Assembly (NCBI GenBank): GCA_002383485.1
Contig: DFYY01000006.1
Span: 45,749 to 109,748, forward strand
Direction: 5' to 3'
From: Bacteroidales bacterium UBA4070
GTDB taxonomy: Bacteria; Bacteroidota; Bacteroidia; Bacteroidales; VadinHA17
Length of the DNA stretch: 64,000 nucleotides
Under the pieces are notes generated by a model, which did no database searches, was not told the origin of the DNA, and saw only the letters and a program-made list of their open reading frames with translations. The translations under genes and the position numbers were made by a program. Positions 52,515-60,422 of the stretch are shown here, piece after piece; within the stretch, counting starts at the first letter, position 1; every line of letters starts with the position of its first letter.

Positions 52515-52952
52515 ATGAAAGGAATGACAGTGATAGTCAAGAAGACAACGCAACTGATAGCCGGAATAGTATTTCTCTACGGCATCTATATCATCCTGCA
52601 CGGACATCTTACACCAGGCGGGGGATTTGCCGGAGGCGTTATCCTGGCCGGATCATTCATACTCCTGATCCTGGCTTTCGGGAGTGATTTCATGCATCTT
52701 TTAAAAGAAGAGAAGGGCTCCACAATCTATGAGAACCTGGCCATTCTGGCCTTCCTTCTACTTGCTCTCACCGGCCTTCTGGCCGGTGGAAAGATATTCT
52801 TCGCAAACTGGCTGCCACACGGCACCCCCGGGGAACTGGTGAGCGCAGGCTTCCTGCCTTTGTATAACATATTCGTCGGGATAGAGGTCGCAGCTTCAAT
52901 CCTGACGATTTTCCTGGCTCTGGTAATATTTAAAGAGGAGATACTGAAATGA
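52515..52952 (+). CDS. mrpB: Na+/H+ antiporter subunit MrpB
   Basis: A 145-residue subunit with four transmembrane helices and the MnhB signature YIILHGHLTPGGGFAGGVI. The start at 52515 (MKGMTVIVKK) is preferred over the GTG at 52506; the Met at 52524 is also possible. It overlaps the next gene by four bases. It is part of the sodium/proton antiporter module attached to the membrane hydrogenase. Confidence 0.93.
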   Translation: MKGMTVIVKKTTQLIAGIVFLYGIYIILHGHLTPGGGFAGGVILAGSFILLILAFGSDFMHLLKEEKGSTIYENLAILAFLLLALTGLLAGGKIFFANWLPHGTPGELVSAGFLPLYNIFVGIEVAASILTIFLALVIFKEEILK

Positions 52953-53287
52953 CTGTTTACCGGCTCTGTTTCATACTGTTTCTTACCGGCCTCTATGGAG
53001 TGATAACCAGGAGAAACCTGATCAAGATAGCCATCTCTCTGTCTGTCATGGAGTTCAGTTGTTTTCTCTTCCTGGCGTTGATTGGATACAGGGATGGAGG
53101 GGTCGCTCCCATCGTTGACATGGCTGACCCGGTCAAACCCTATGTAGATCCGCTGCCACAGGCAATGGTGCTCACGGCCATCGTTATCGGTCTGGCCACG
53201 ACAGCCATGCTGATGGCGGTCATCATCAGGATCTACAGAAAGTACGGAACCTTTGACATAAGAGAGATAAAAAACTTAAGAGGATAG
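52949..53287 (+). CDS. mrpC: Na+/H+ antiporter subunit MrpC (NuoK-like)
   Basis: A 112-residue, three-helix subunit homologous to NuoK, with LYGVITRRNLIKIAISLSVM and ALVLTA-like DPLPQAMVLTAIVIGLATTA. It is coupled to mrpB by an ATGA overlap and ends directly before mrpD. It provides a Glu-containing channel helix in the antiporter. Confidence 0.92.
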   Translation: MTVYRLCFILFLTGLYGVITRRNLIKIAISLSVMEFSCFLFLALIGYRDGGVAPIVDMADPVKPYVDPLPQAMVLTAIVIGLATTAMLMAVIIRIYRKYGTFDIREIKNLRG

Positions 53288-54829
53288 ATGATGAATCCGC
53301 TGATACCGCTTCTCGTTGCCATACCCCTTGCAGGCGCCTTCCTGACAATGATACTTGGCAGGTTCATCACCGGCATACCCAGGTATATGGCACTGGCAAC
53401 ACTGCTCGTTCTTACTTTTATCAGCTTCTGGCTATTGGTTGAAGGAGGAACAGCTTCTTCGGTATATACCCTGGGCGGATGGGAACCTGTCGATGGCGTT
53501 CCGATCGGCATTTATCTCATTCATGACGGATTCTCGGCACTGGTATTGTGCATTATAAGTGTTATCGGCCTTCTGTCAGTGACCTACTCCATCTCGTACA
53601 TGGCACGGTACACCTCCGAAAACTACTTCTACTCGCTTTTCTGCCTGATGATAGCAGGGATGAACGGGGTTGTACTGAGCGGCGACATCTTCAATATTTT
53701 TGTCTTTCTCGAGATATCGGCTATTTCATCATATGCACTGGTAGCCTTCGGCGTCGAGAAGAATGAACTGGAGGCAACCCTGAAATACCAGGTTCTTGGT
53801 GCTGTCGCATCATTCATGGTGCTTTTTGCCATCGGATTCATCTACTGGAGCGCAAAAACACTGAATATAGCTGATATAAGGACTGCCTTCAGTGAAGGGG
53901 GGTATGGTATTAATTATATACTTATCCAGATACTGCTTCTCACCGGATTTGGTCTGAAGGCTGCCATTATTCCGTTTCATGCATGGCTGCCCGATGCCCA
54001 CTCGTCAGCACCCTCTCCCATCTCGGCAATGCTCTCGGGAGTGCTTATCAAAGCCGTTGGCATATATGTTATTATACGCCTCTTCTTCAATATGTTCGAA
54101 ATCACGGAGGGGATGGCCATACTTATTACCACTCTTGGCGCCCTGTCAATGGCTGTGGGTGTACTCCTGGCCATTGGCCAGTGGGATCTGAAACGACTGC
54201 TTGCATACCACAGCATCAGCCAGATGGGTTATGTCATCATGTCGGCAGGCATTGGTATGATACTTATGGCCAGGGGTCTCCGCAGTGAGATAGCCGCCCT
54301 TGCCATCACCGGTGGTATATTTCATATGCTAAATCATGCAGCATTCAAGGGACTTCTCTTCCTCAACGCAGGTGCCATCGAATACGCTGCAGGTACCCGT
54401 GACCTCAGGCAGATGGGCGGACTGGCAAAGAGCATGCCCTTTACCTCCTCAACATCACTCGTAGCTTCCCTCTCAATTTCAGGCATACCACCCTTCAACG
54501 GATTCTTCAGCAAACTGATCATCATCGTCGCAGCAGTGATGGGCCGCTTTTACTTCCTTGCCGCACTTGCAGCAGTCGTCAGCATAATCACCCTGGCGTC
54601 ATTCATGAAGTTCCAGCGTTATGCCTTTTACAATAAGGAGCAAGGAAAGATTGGCAAAGAGATCAGAGAGGTGCCTGTGCCAATGTTGCTGAGCATGATA
54701 ACCCTGGCTGCAATATGCCTGCTGCTCAGTCTGCTTGTATTGCCGGGCATTCGCGAAACGGTGCTCGCACCGGCAACTGAAATACTAATGGACCAGGCAA
54801 AATATTCCTCACAAATAACAGGCATGTGA
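53288..54829 (+). CDS. mrpD: Na+/H+ antiporter subunit MrpD (NuoN-like)
   Basis: A 513-residue antiporter-like membrane subunit with about 14 helices. The key regions are LLTGFGLKAAIIPFHAWLPD with the channel Lys, AYHSISQMGYV and SGIPPFNGFFSKL. It starts immediately after the mrpC stop. It forms the main ion-translocating unit of the module together with the MrpA-like subunits. Confidence 0.93.
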   Translation: MMNPLIPLLVAIPLAGAFLTMILGRFITGIPRYMALATLLVLTFISFWLLVEGGTASSVYTLGGWEPVDGVPIGIYLIHDGFSALVLCIISVIGLLSVTYSISYMARYTSENYFYSLFCLMIAGMNGVVLSGDIFNIFVFLEISAISSYALVAFGVEKNELEATLKYQVLGAVASFMVLFAIGFIYWSAKTLNIADIRTAFSEGGYGINYILIQILLLTGFGLKAAIIPFHAWLPDAHSSAPSPISAMLSGVLIKAVGIYVIIRLFFNMFEITEGMAILITTLGALSMAVGVLLAIGQWDLKRLLAYHSISQMGYVIMSAGIGMILMARGLRSEIAALAITGGIFHMLNHAAFKGLLFLNAGAIEYAAGTRDLRQMGGLAKSMPFTSSTSLVASLSISGIPPFNGFFSKLIIIVAAVMGRFYFLAALAAVVSIITLASFMKFQRYAFYNKEQGKIGKEIREVPVPMLLSMITLAAICLLLSLLVLPGIRETVLAPATEILMDQAKYSSQITGM

Positions 54830-54830
54830 T

Positions 54831-55316
54831 ATGAGATATGTGACAGTGTTTATATTATCCATGATCTTCTGGCTCCTCATAACCTTCAAATTCACCGTTC
54901 CGAATATTGCAGCAGGAGCCATAGCCTCAGCCATCACGGCAGCCATCTTTGGCAGGTATTATTTTCATAATGTCTATAAATTCCTGCAGCCCAGGCGCTG
55001 GCTCTGGTTCGTTGTCTACCTGGTTACCTTTATCTGGGCCTGCATAAAGGCTAACTTCGATGTTGCATACCGTGTGCTCCATCCGGCAATGCCGATAAAA
55101 CCAGGGATAGTGAAGGTTAAAACCACACTCAGGTCAGAATTTGCCAGGACACTGCTTGCCAATTCAATCACCATGACCCCGGGGACAATCACCGTTGATA
55201 TCATTGGTGATGAAATGTATATTCACTGGATATATATCCGGTCTGAAGACCCGGCTGTATATACAAGGATGGTGACCGGAAGATTTGAAGAATACATTAA
55301 AAAATTTGCAGAATGA
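54831..55316 (+). CDS. mrpE: Na+/H+ antiporter subunit MrpE
   Basis: A 161-residue subunit with two to three N-terminal membrane helices and a cytoplasmic domain that carries the MnhE pattern LANSITMTPGTITVDI. Its start lies one base after the mrpD stop. It overlaps mrpF by four bases. Confidence 0.93.
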   Translation: MRYVTVFILSMIFWLLITFKFTVPNIAAGAIASAITAAIFGRYYFHNVYKFLQPRRWLWFVVYLVTFIWACIKANFDVAYRVLHPAMPIKPGIVKVKTTLRSEFARTLLANSITMTPGTITVDIIGDEMYIHWIYIRSEDPAVYTRMVTGRFEEYIKKFAE

Positions 55317-55579
55317 CCAGTTTCCTGAATATACTGCTCTATATACAGATTGCCCTGTGCGCAGCATGTCTGTACCGTATCATCAGAGGACCGACTATAC
55401 CTGACCGGATGGTGGGTATTGACATCTTCGGGATACTTGTGGTTGGTATCTGCGGCATAATAACAGTGCAGACGGGTCAGGCCTTCATTCTCGATATCGG
55501 CATTGCCTGGGTCATACTTAGTTTTATCGGAACCCTTACGCTGGCAAAATACCTCAGCGGAAAAAAACTGAATGAATAA
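55313..55579 (+). CDS. mrpF: Na+/H+ antiporter subunit MrpF
   Basis: An 88-residue, three-helix subunit with the MnhF motif YRIIRGPTIPDRMVGIDI. It overlaps both neighbours, so translation is coupled. The small size is normal for the family. Confidence 0.92.
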   Translation: MTSFLNILLYIQIALCAACLYRIIRGPTIPDRMVGIDIFGILVVGICGIITVQTGQAFILDIGIAWVILSFIGTLTLAKYLSGKKLNE

Positions 55580-55898
55580 TATGGGAGCCATAATCTTAAT
55601 ATCGGTAGGAGTTCTCTTTAACATCTTCGGGTGTATCGGGCTGATACGGCTTCCGGACATGTACAACAGGTTGCAGGCAGCAACCAAGTGTGTGACACTG
55701 GGTTGCTGCAGCATCCTCCTGGGAGTCCTTGTGCATTTTGGCATCGGCAGTGCAGGTTTCAGAGCCCTAATGGCCATTCCAATACTCTTCTTCACTGCTA
55801 CGGTGGCAGCACATGCCCTTGCAAGGGGAGCATACCATTTCGGAACAAAAATGGATGAAAGGAGTGTCAAAGATGATTACAGGGAGGCAGTGAAATGA
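55572..55898 (+). CDS. mrpG: Na+/H+ antiporter subunit MrpG
   Basis: A 108-residue, three-helix subunit with the MnhG motif IGLIRLPDMYNRLQAATKC. It overlaps mrpF by eight bases and the next gene by four bases. With it, all seven Mrp subunits (A as two genes, then B to G) are present in one operon. Confidence 0.92.
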   Translation: MNNMGAIILISVGVLFNIFGCIGLIRLPDMYNRLQAATKCVTLGCCSILLGVLVHFGIGSAGFRALMAIPILFFTATVAAHALARGAYHFGTKMDERSVKDDYREAVK

Positions 55899-56515
55899 AG
55901 TACCCCAAACTGAGAGAGCTTAAGGAGGCAGTGATATCACTGGTCACACCGGCATATACATCAAAATTCCCGTCTGAAGAGCATGTGCCGTTCACTGGCT
56001 TCAGAGGGAAGCCCGTTGTCGACGATGCCAACTGCGTGGGATGCGAAACATGCGCCAATGTATGCCCCCCGCTGGCCATTACCTTTACCGATGACAGGGA
56101 GAAAAAGATAAGGACCATCAGGAGAGACTACGGAAAGTGCATATTCTGCGGCCAGTGCCAGGAACACTGTATCACCGGTAAAGGAGTAAAGCTTTCTGAC
56201 AATATCTATGACCTTGCTGTCTTTGACAGAGCCAAAAACGTCGAATACCAGGAAAAACAACTCCTGGTATGCGAAAGCTGTGGCGCGGTCATTACAACTG
56301 TGGAACACCTCTGCTTCATGCACCGCAAGCTTGGCCCAAAGGCATTCGCATCGGTACTGAACCTCAATATTCTGAATCGTAAACTCAAACTTACTGAGGG
56401 TCAGGATCTTTCATCAGAGATAAGCGAGAAACTGCAGAGGAAAGATATGTTCAGCATAATCTGCCCTAACTGCCTCAGGCAGGTCACGGTCAAGTATACT
56501 ATCAAAGGTGCCTGA
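55895..56515 (+). CDS. NuoI/MbhN-like ferredoxin subunit with extra CxxC pairs
   Basis: This 206-residue subunit has the two [4Fe-4S] motifs CVGCETCANVCPP and CIFCGQCQEHC of the 8Fe-8S NuoI type, which carry electrons to the proximal cluster. The second motif is followed by IT instead of the usual CP. The C-terminal half adds CESCG (about 127-131) and CPNC (about 190-194), a possible zinc ribbon or rubredoxin-like site that ordinary NuoI and MbhN lack. Its location after mrpG is the same as in the archaeal Mbh, where the last gene encodes this subunit. Confidence 0.85.
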   Translation: MKYPKLRELKEAVISLVTPAYTSKFPSEEHVPFTGFRGKPVVDDANCVGCETCANVCPPLAITFTDDREKKIRTIRRDYGKCIFCGQCQEHCITGKGVKLSDNIYDLAVFDRAKNVEYQEKQLLVCESCGAVITTVEHLCFMHRKLGPKAFASVLNLNILNRKLKLTEGQDLSSEISEKLQRKDMFSIICPNCLRQVTVKYTIKGA

Positions 56516-56963
56516 GAAACTTACAGCCTTTTTATCTCAAAACGACCGCACAATTCTCTTTGTCGGTATCGGTAACCTGCTGAGACAGGATGACGGAGCC
56601 GGAGTATACATAAGTACCCGGATCAGGGAGACAGACCATATTAAAGTCATCACTGCTGAGGTAAGCATCGAAAACTATATCGGAAAGATCAACTCCACAG
56701 ACCACAATACTCTTGTCGTGATCGATTGTGTTGACATGAACAGACCTGCAGGGAGCTTCGACCTGATACCGGTGGAGCAGGTCAGTGACCTGACCTTCAA
56801 CACCCATAATATCTCATTGAAAAAACTCTCTGAGTTCTTCAGAAATGAGTTGTTTATCCTCGCAATTCAACCAGAAACTATTGCTTTTGGTGAAAATTTA
56901 TCATATATTGTACGTGAAGCCTGTGACAAAATAATTATACTCATTAATAAAAAGGAGGTATAA
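56508..56963 (+). CDS. Hydrogenase maturation protease (HycI/HyaD-like)
   Basis: This 151-residue endopeptidase removes the C-terminal extension of the [NiFe] large subunit after nickel insertion. It starts at a GTG (56508), overlapping the previous gene by eight bases. Signatures are VGIGNLLRQDDGAGV, the Asp in VIDCVD, HNISLKKL with the His, and IQPETIAFG. The presence of a C-terminal tail on the large subunit gives it a substrate. Confidence 0.93.
   Translation: MPEKLTAFLSQNDRTILFVGIGNLLRQDDGAGVYISTRIRETDHIKVITAEVSIENYIGKINSTDHNTLVVIDCVDMNRPAGSFDLIPVEQVSDLTFNTHNISLKKLSEFFRNELFILAIQPETIAFGENLSYIVREACDKIIILINKKEV
56952..56959 (+). promoter_or_regulatory. Consensus Shine-Dalgarno sequence
   Basis: AAGGAGGT lies five bases before the ATG at 56965. 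Strong sites like this are uncommon in Bacteroidota, where initiation often does not rely on them, and no similar one was seen elsewhere in this operon. Confidence 0.7.
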
Positions 56964-56964
56964 A

Positions 56965-57378
56965 ATGGCCGTTGAATATTTATGCAAGGCGTGCAGGGGA
57001 CACCTTAATGTCAAGACCTCTATAGTGCTCTCTGCCACAAAGATTAACAGCACTAAGAGAGGTCTGGTATTGCTCGACCCCGAGCTCGGAAACTATACAA
57101 AGACGACCCACCCGTCGTTCGAACTGGAACCAGGTTCTGAGTACCTGATCAACTGCCCTATCTGTCACTCACAACTGAACAGCATGAAGTATCCTCACCT
57201 GGTAAGGATTATCATGATTGATGAGAAAGGAAAGGAGTTTGATATCTATTTCTCAGGTATAGTCGGAGAGAATTGTACTTACAAGATCAGTGAGACAGGC
57301 GTTGAGAAGACCGGTCCGGACTCAATACTCTACGATAAATACTTTGACATCCCCCGCGAAGACCGCAAGTATCTTTAG
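56965..57378 (+). CDS. Zinc-ribbon-like protein of unknown function, last gene of hydrogenase operon
   Basis: I do not recognise a family. The 137-residue protein has two CxxC pairs, YLCKACRGHL (residues 7 and 10) and LINCPICHSQL (residues 63-69), which together could bind one zinc. The segment between them and the C-terminal half (IIMIDEKGKEFDIYFSG, NCTYKISETG) look like beta strands. It has no signal and no membrane segment, so it is cytoplasmic. It follows the maturation protease by a single base and has a consensus ribosome-binding site, so it may be made in larger amounts than its neighbours. A role in maturation, assembly or control is possible. Confidence 0.7.
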   Translation: MAVEYLCKACRGHLNVKTSIVLSATKINSTKRGLVLLDPELGNYTKTTHPSFELEPGSEYLINCPICHSQLNSMKYPHLVRIIMIDEKGKEFDIYFSGIVGENCTYKISETGVEKTGPDSILYDKYFDIPREDRKYL

Positions 57379-57404
57379 AAGTCGAAAGTCCGTAAAGTCA
57401 AAAG

Positions 57405-57425
57405 GATTTGCGATTTGCGATTAAA
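57405..57425. repeat. Heptad repeat tract before kduI
   Basis: Two copies of GATTTGC are followed by GATTAAA, and looser AATCGAA, AATCCGAA units continue to about 57450. The gap 57379-57617 holds this tract. The remaining bases contain CAACTTTG at 57590-57597, a possible but imperfect -7 box for kduI. Confidence 0.6.
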
Positions 57426-57617
57426 TCGAAAATCCGAAATTGAAAATTCTTTTGTCGCCTGTTGCCTCCCCTGCAATCTGGCTGCTGCGCTTGATGACCC
57501 ACCGGGTCATTTTCAAACGCTTATTCTTCTGTTGCCTAATTATTGCACATATCTGACCGATTCTTCCACCATCTTTGTTTATTTTAAGCCAACTTTGTAA
57601 CTGATAACCTGTAAGGC

Positions 57618-58460
57618 ATGAAAACGAATATTGAAGTAAGATATGCAGCCCATCCTGACGACGTAAAGCATTGGGATACTGAGCGGCTGCGAAAGGAACA
57701 CCTGGTCACCAATCTCTTTCAGGACAACACCGTGACGATGATATACACCCTCTATGACCGCATGGTAGCCGGAGGTGCAAAACCGGCAGGCGAAGCGCTG
57801 AAGCTCGAACCCGTTGATGAGGTAAAGGCTGCATTCTTTCTGCACCGCCGCGAGCTGGGAATCTTTAACGTGGGAGAAAAAGGAAGGGTCAGGGCAGGCG
57901 ACAGCGTGTTTGACCTGGACTTCAAGGAGGCGCTATATCTTGGCAGTGGTGACAGGGAGATTTTCTTTGAGAGTATTGATAAAGACAAGCCTGCCCTTTT
58001 CTATTTTAATTCCACTCCTGCTCACCGCAACTACCCTGACCGTAAGGTGACAAAAAAGGAATGCATCACCGCGGAGATGGGATCGATGCAGGCAGCCAAC
58101 CACAGGGTTATCAACAAGATGATAGTAAAGGAGGTGCTTGAAACATGCCAGCTTCAGATGGGTATGACCGAGCTGAAACCGGGAAGCGTTTGGAACACAA
58201 TGCCTCCCCATACTCACGGCCGTCGTATGGAGGTCTATTTTTACTTTGAGTTACCCGATGACAGCGTGGTGTGCCATTTCATGGGCCAGCCCATGGAAAC
58301 AAGGCATATATGGATGCAAAACAACGAGGCGGTGATATCTCCGCAGTGGTCAATCCATGCTGCCACCGCCACCGCCAGTTATACCTTCATCTGGGGAATG
58401 GGTGGCGAAAACCTTGACTATGGTGATCAGGATTTCCTGAAACAGACTGATCTGAGGTAA
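57618..58460 (+). CDS. kduI: 5-dehydro-4-deoxy-D-glucuronate isomerase
   Basis: KduI converts 5-keto-4-deoxyuronate, the product of unsaturated uronate from pectin or other polyuronates, to 2,5-diketo-3-deoxygluconate. The 280-residue length is typical. The cupin metal site is visible in MPPHTHGRRMEVYFYFEL and in the later ISPQWSIHAATATASY with His ligands. It is followed by kduD after 29 bases, the next enzyme in the pathway. It is the first gene of the uronate segment. Confidence 0.95.
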   Translation: MKTNIEVRYAAHPDDVKHWDTERLRKEHLVTNLFQDNTVTMIYTLYDRMVAGGAKPAGEALKLEPVDEVKAAFFLHRRELGIFNVGEKGRVRAGDSVFDLDFKEALYLGSGDREIFFESIDKDKPALFYFNSTPAHRNYPDRKVTKKECITAEMGSMQAANHRVINKMIVKEVLETCQLQMGMTELKPGSVWNTMPPHTHGRRMEVYFYFELPDDSVVCHFMGQPMETRHIWMQNNEAVISPQWSIHAATATASYTFIWGMGGENLDYGDQDFLKQTDLR

Positions 58461-58489
58461 ACAGGGCTGATTTATAAAAACAAGATTCG

Positions 58490-59275
58490 ATGAACAATGA
58501 TATTTTCAGACTCGACGGGAAAATTGCGCTGGTCACCGGCGCATCATACGGAATAGGCATGGCGATGGCCAAAGCTCTTGCGCAGGCAGGTGCAACCATC
58601 GTATTCAATGACCGCAAACCTGAGAAGGTGGAGGAAGCGCTTGCAGAATACAGGCGCAGCGGTATCGATGCAAAGGGATACCTATACGATGTCACCGACG
58701 AAAATGCTGTCAGGGAACACATTGAAAGGATCAGCGCAGAGGTTGGCGTTATTGACATCCTGGTCAACAATGCCGGTATCATCAAGCGCATCCCGGCACT
58801 GGAGATGGAGGCCGCCGAGTTCCGCGAGGTCATTGACATAGACCTCACCGGCCCCTTCATAATGTCAAAGGCCGTGGCGCCAGGCATGATAAAGAAAGGC
58901 GGCGGAAAGATCATCAACATCTGTTCCATGATGAGCGAGCTTGGCCGGGAAACCGTATCAGCCTACGCCTCCGCCAAGGGCGGACTGAAGATGCTCACCC
59001 GCAATCTCGCCTGCGAATGGGCTGAGTTCAACATCCAGGTCAACGGCATCGGACCGGGATACATTGCCACCCCGCAGACGGAACCCCTCCGCACCGAAGG
59101 CCACCCCTTCAACTCATTCATCATCGGACGGACACCCGCAGCACGATGGGGAACACCTGAAGACCTTCAGGGACCGGTGGTCTTCCTTGCTTCACCCGCA
59201 TCTGATTTCGTCAACGGTCATATCCTATACGTTGACGGCGGTATACTCGCTTATATCGGCAAACAACCCAAATGA
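58490..59275 (+). CDS. kduD: 2-dehydro-3-deoxy-D-gluconate 5-dehydrogenase
   Basis: KduD is a short-chain dehydrogenase that reduces 2,5-diketo-3-deoxygluconate with NADH to 2-keto-3-deoxygluconate. The 261 residues show the TGASYGIGMAMA cofactor motif, NNAGI, the catalytic Ser in ICSMMSE, and YASAKGGLK with the YxxxK pair. It ends VDGGILAYIG. It is in the same operon as kduI, 29 bases apart. Confidence 0.93.
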   Translation: MNNDIFRLDGKIALVTGASYGIGMAMAKALAQAGATIVFNDRKPEKVEEALAEYRRSGIDAKGYLYDVTDENAVREHIERISAEVGVIDILVNNAGIIKRIPALEMEAAEFREVIDIDLTGPFIMSKAVAPGMIKKGGGKIINICSMMSELGRETVSAYASAKGGLKMLTRNLACEWAEFNIQVNGIGPGYIATPQTEPLRTEGHPFNSFIIGRTPAARWGTPEDLQGPVVFLASPASDFVNGHILYVDGGILAYIGKQPK

Positions 59276-59287
59276 TCAACTGATACA

Positions 59288-60415
59288 ATGAAAAAATGCT
59301 CCCTCCTCCTGATCCCACTCCTTCTCCTCCCCGGCTGTACCGATGACCGGGTGAAGGTGACCGTTGAAAATCCCCTCCCTTTTGACAGAACAGCAGAAAC
59401 AGTGGAAATTCCGCTGGTTGACCTGACAGGGAAACTTGGCGAAGATGATCCTGCAGCACTGGTTGTGACTGACAGCAAGGGAAACGAAGTGCCGTCACAA
59501 CTGATATATGCCGGGCAGTCCGCACCGCAGTCAATGATCTTCCAGGCGGAGGTGAAGGCCGGCGCTGCGGCTATTTATTATATAGGTAAAGGGAGCCCGG
59601 CGGAGTATGAGGCCAGAGCCTACGGACGGTTCGTGCCGGAGAGGTATGACGACTATGCCTGGGAAAATGACCGGATCGCATTCCGCATCTACGGACCTGC
59701 ACTCATTGCAAAGGACGGACCCAGCAACGGCATTGACGTCTGGATCAAGAGAACGGACAAGCTGGTGATCGACAGGTGGTATGATGACTACCTTGCCGGG
59801 AAAAACACCTATCATGATGACAACGGAGAGGGGTGCGACTGCTACAAGGTAGGCCGCACCCTGGGGGCAGGTGCCATGGCTCCATACATAGCAGACTCCC
59901 TCTGGCTGGCTATCAACTTTATAACCTGGGAACGGCTTGACAACGGACCTCTGCGCACCTCGTTCCGGCTTACATATCCACCCTTCCCTGCCGGGGATGC
60001 CATGCTGACCGAGACACGCACCATTTCGCTCGACGCCGGCAGCCAGATGACCAGGGTCGTTGAGGAATACTCCGGAACGGATAACGAGTTTCCCGTAGCA
60101 GCAGGCATAGTAAGGAGGGAGGAAGGATCAACCATGCCTGTGGCCGGCAGAAGCAATGCCATCGCATACCGCCTCGATGGCGGCGAGGGAGGGATCACAT
60201 ACGTCGGAACGGTACTGACCACCCCTGTCACTGCCGTAAAGGAGACAGATGAACACCTGCTGATCATCACCGGATACAAACCCGGAACACCTCTGACATA
60301 TTTTACCGGCGCAGGATGGAGCAAATGGGGTTTTGAATCCGATGATGCCTGGATCCGTTATATTGACGGGTTCGCACAGAGAATCCAGTCTCCGCTAAAG
60401 GTTAAGACAGAATAA
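59288..60415 (+). CDS. DUF4861 family lipoprotein
   Basis: A 375-residue lipoprotein with lipobox LLPGC. The rest is a beta-rich fold with segments such as YDDYAWENDRIAFRIYGPAL and GEGCDCYKVGRTLGAGA that match DUF4861, a family found in pectin and uronate utilisation loci of Bacteroidota, with a probable role in uronate-containing glycan degradation. Conserved acidic and His residues in the YDDYLAGKNTYHDDNGEG region could be catalytic. It is 12 bases after kduD and precedes the regulator gene. Function is not assigned beyond this. Confidence 0.78.
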   Translation: MKKCSLLLIPLLLLPGCTDDRVKVTVENPLPFDRTAETVEIPLVDLTGKLGEDDPAALVVTDSKGNEVPSQLIYAGQSAPQSMIFQAEVKAGAAAIYYIGKGSPAEYEARAYGRFVPERYDDYAWENDRIAFRIYGPALIAKDGPSNGIDVWIKRTDKLVIDRWYDDYLAGKNTYHDDNGEGCDCYKVGRTLGAGAMAPYIADSLWLAINFITWERLDNGPLRTSFRLTYPPFPAGDAMLTETRTISLDAGSQMTRVVEEYSGTDNEFPVAAGIVRREEGSTMPVAGRSNAIAYRLDGGEGGITYVGTVLTTPVTAVKETDEHLLIITGYKPGTPLTYFTGAGWSKWGFESDDAWIRYIDGFAQRIQSPLKVKTE

Positions 60416-60422
60416 ACTGAAT

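Noticed and set aside
44669..56515. Respiratory complex I (Nuo)
   Set aside because: The large subunit keeps both CxxC nickel-binding pairs and a maturation protease is encoded, so this is a hydrogenase. NuoE/F/G-type genes occur only with the [FeFe] enzyme.
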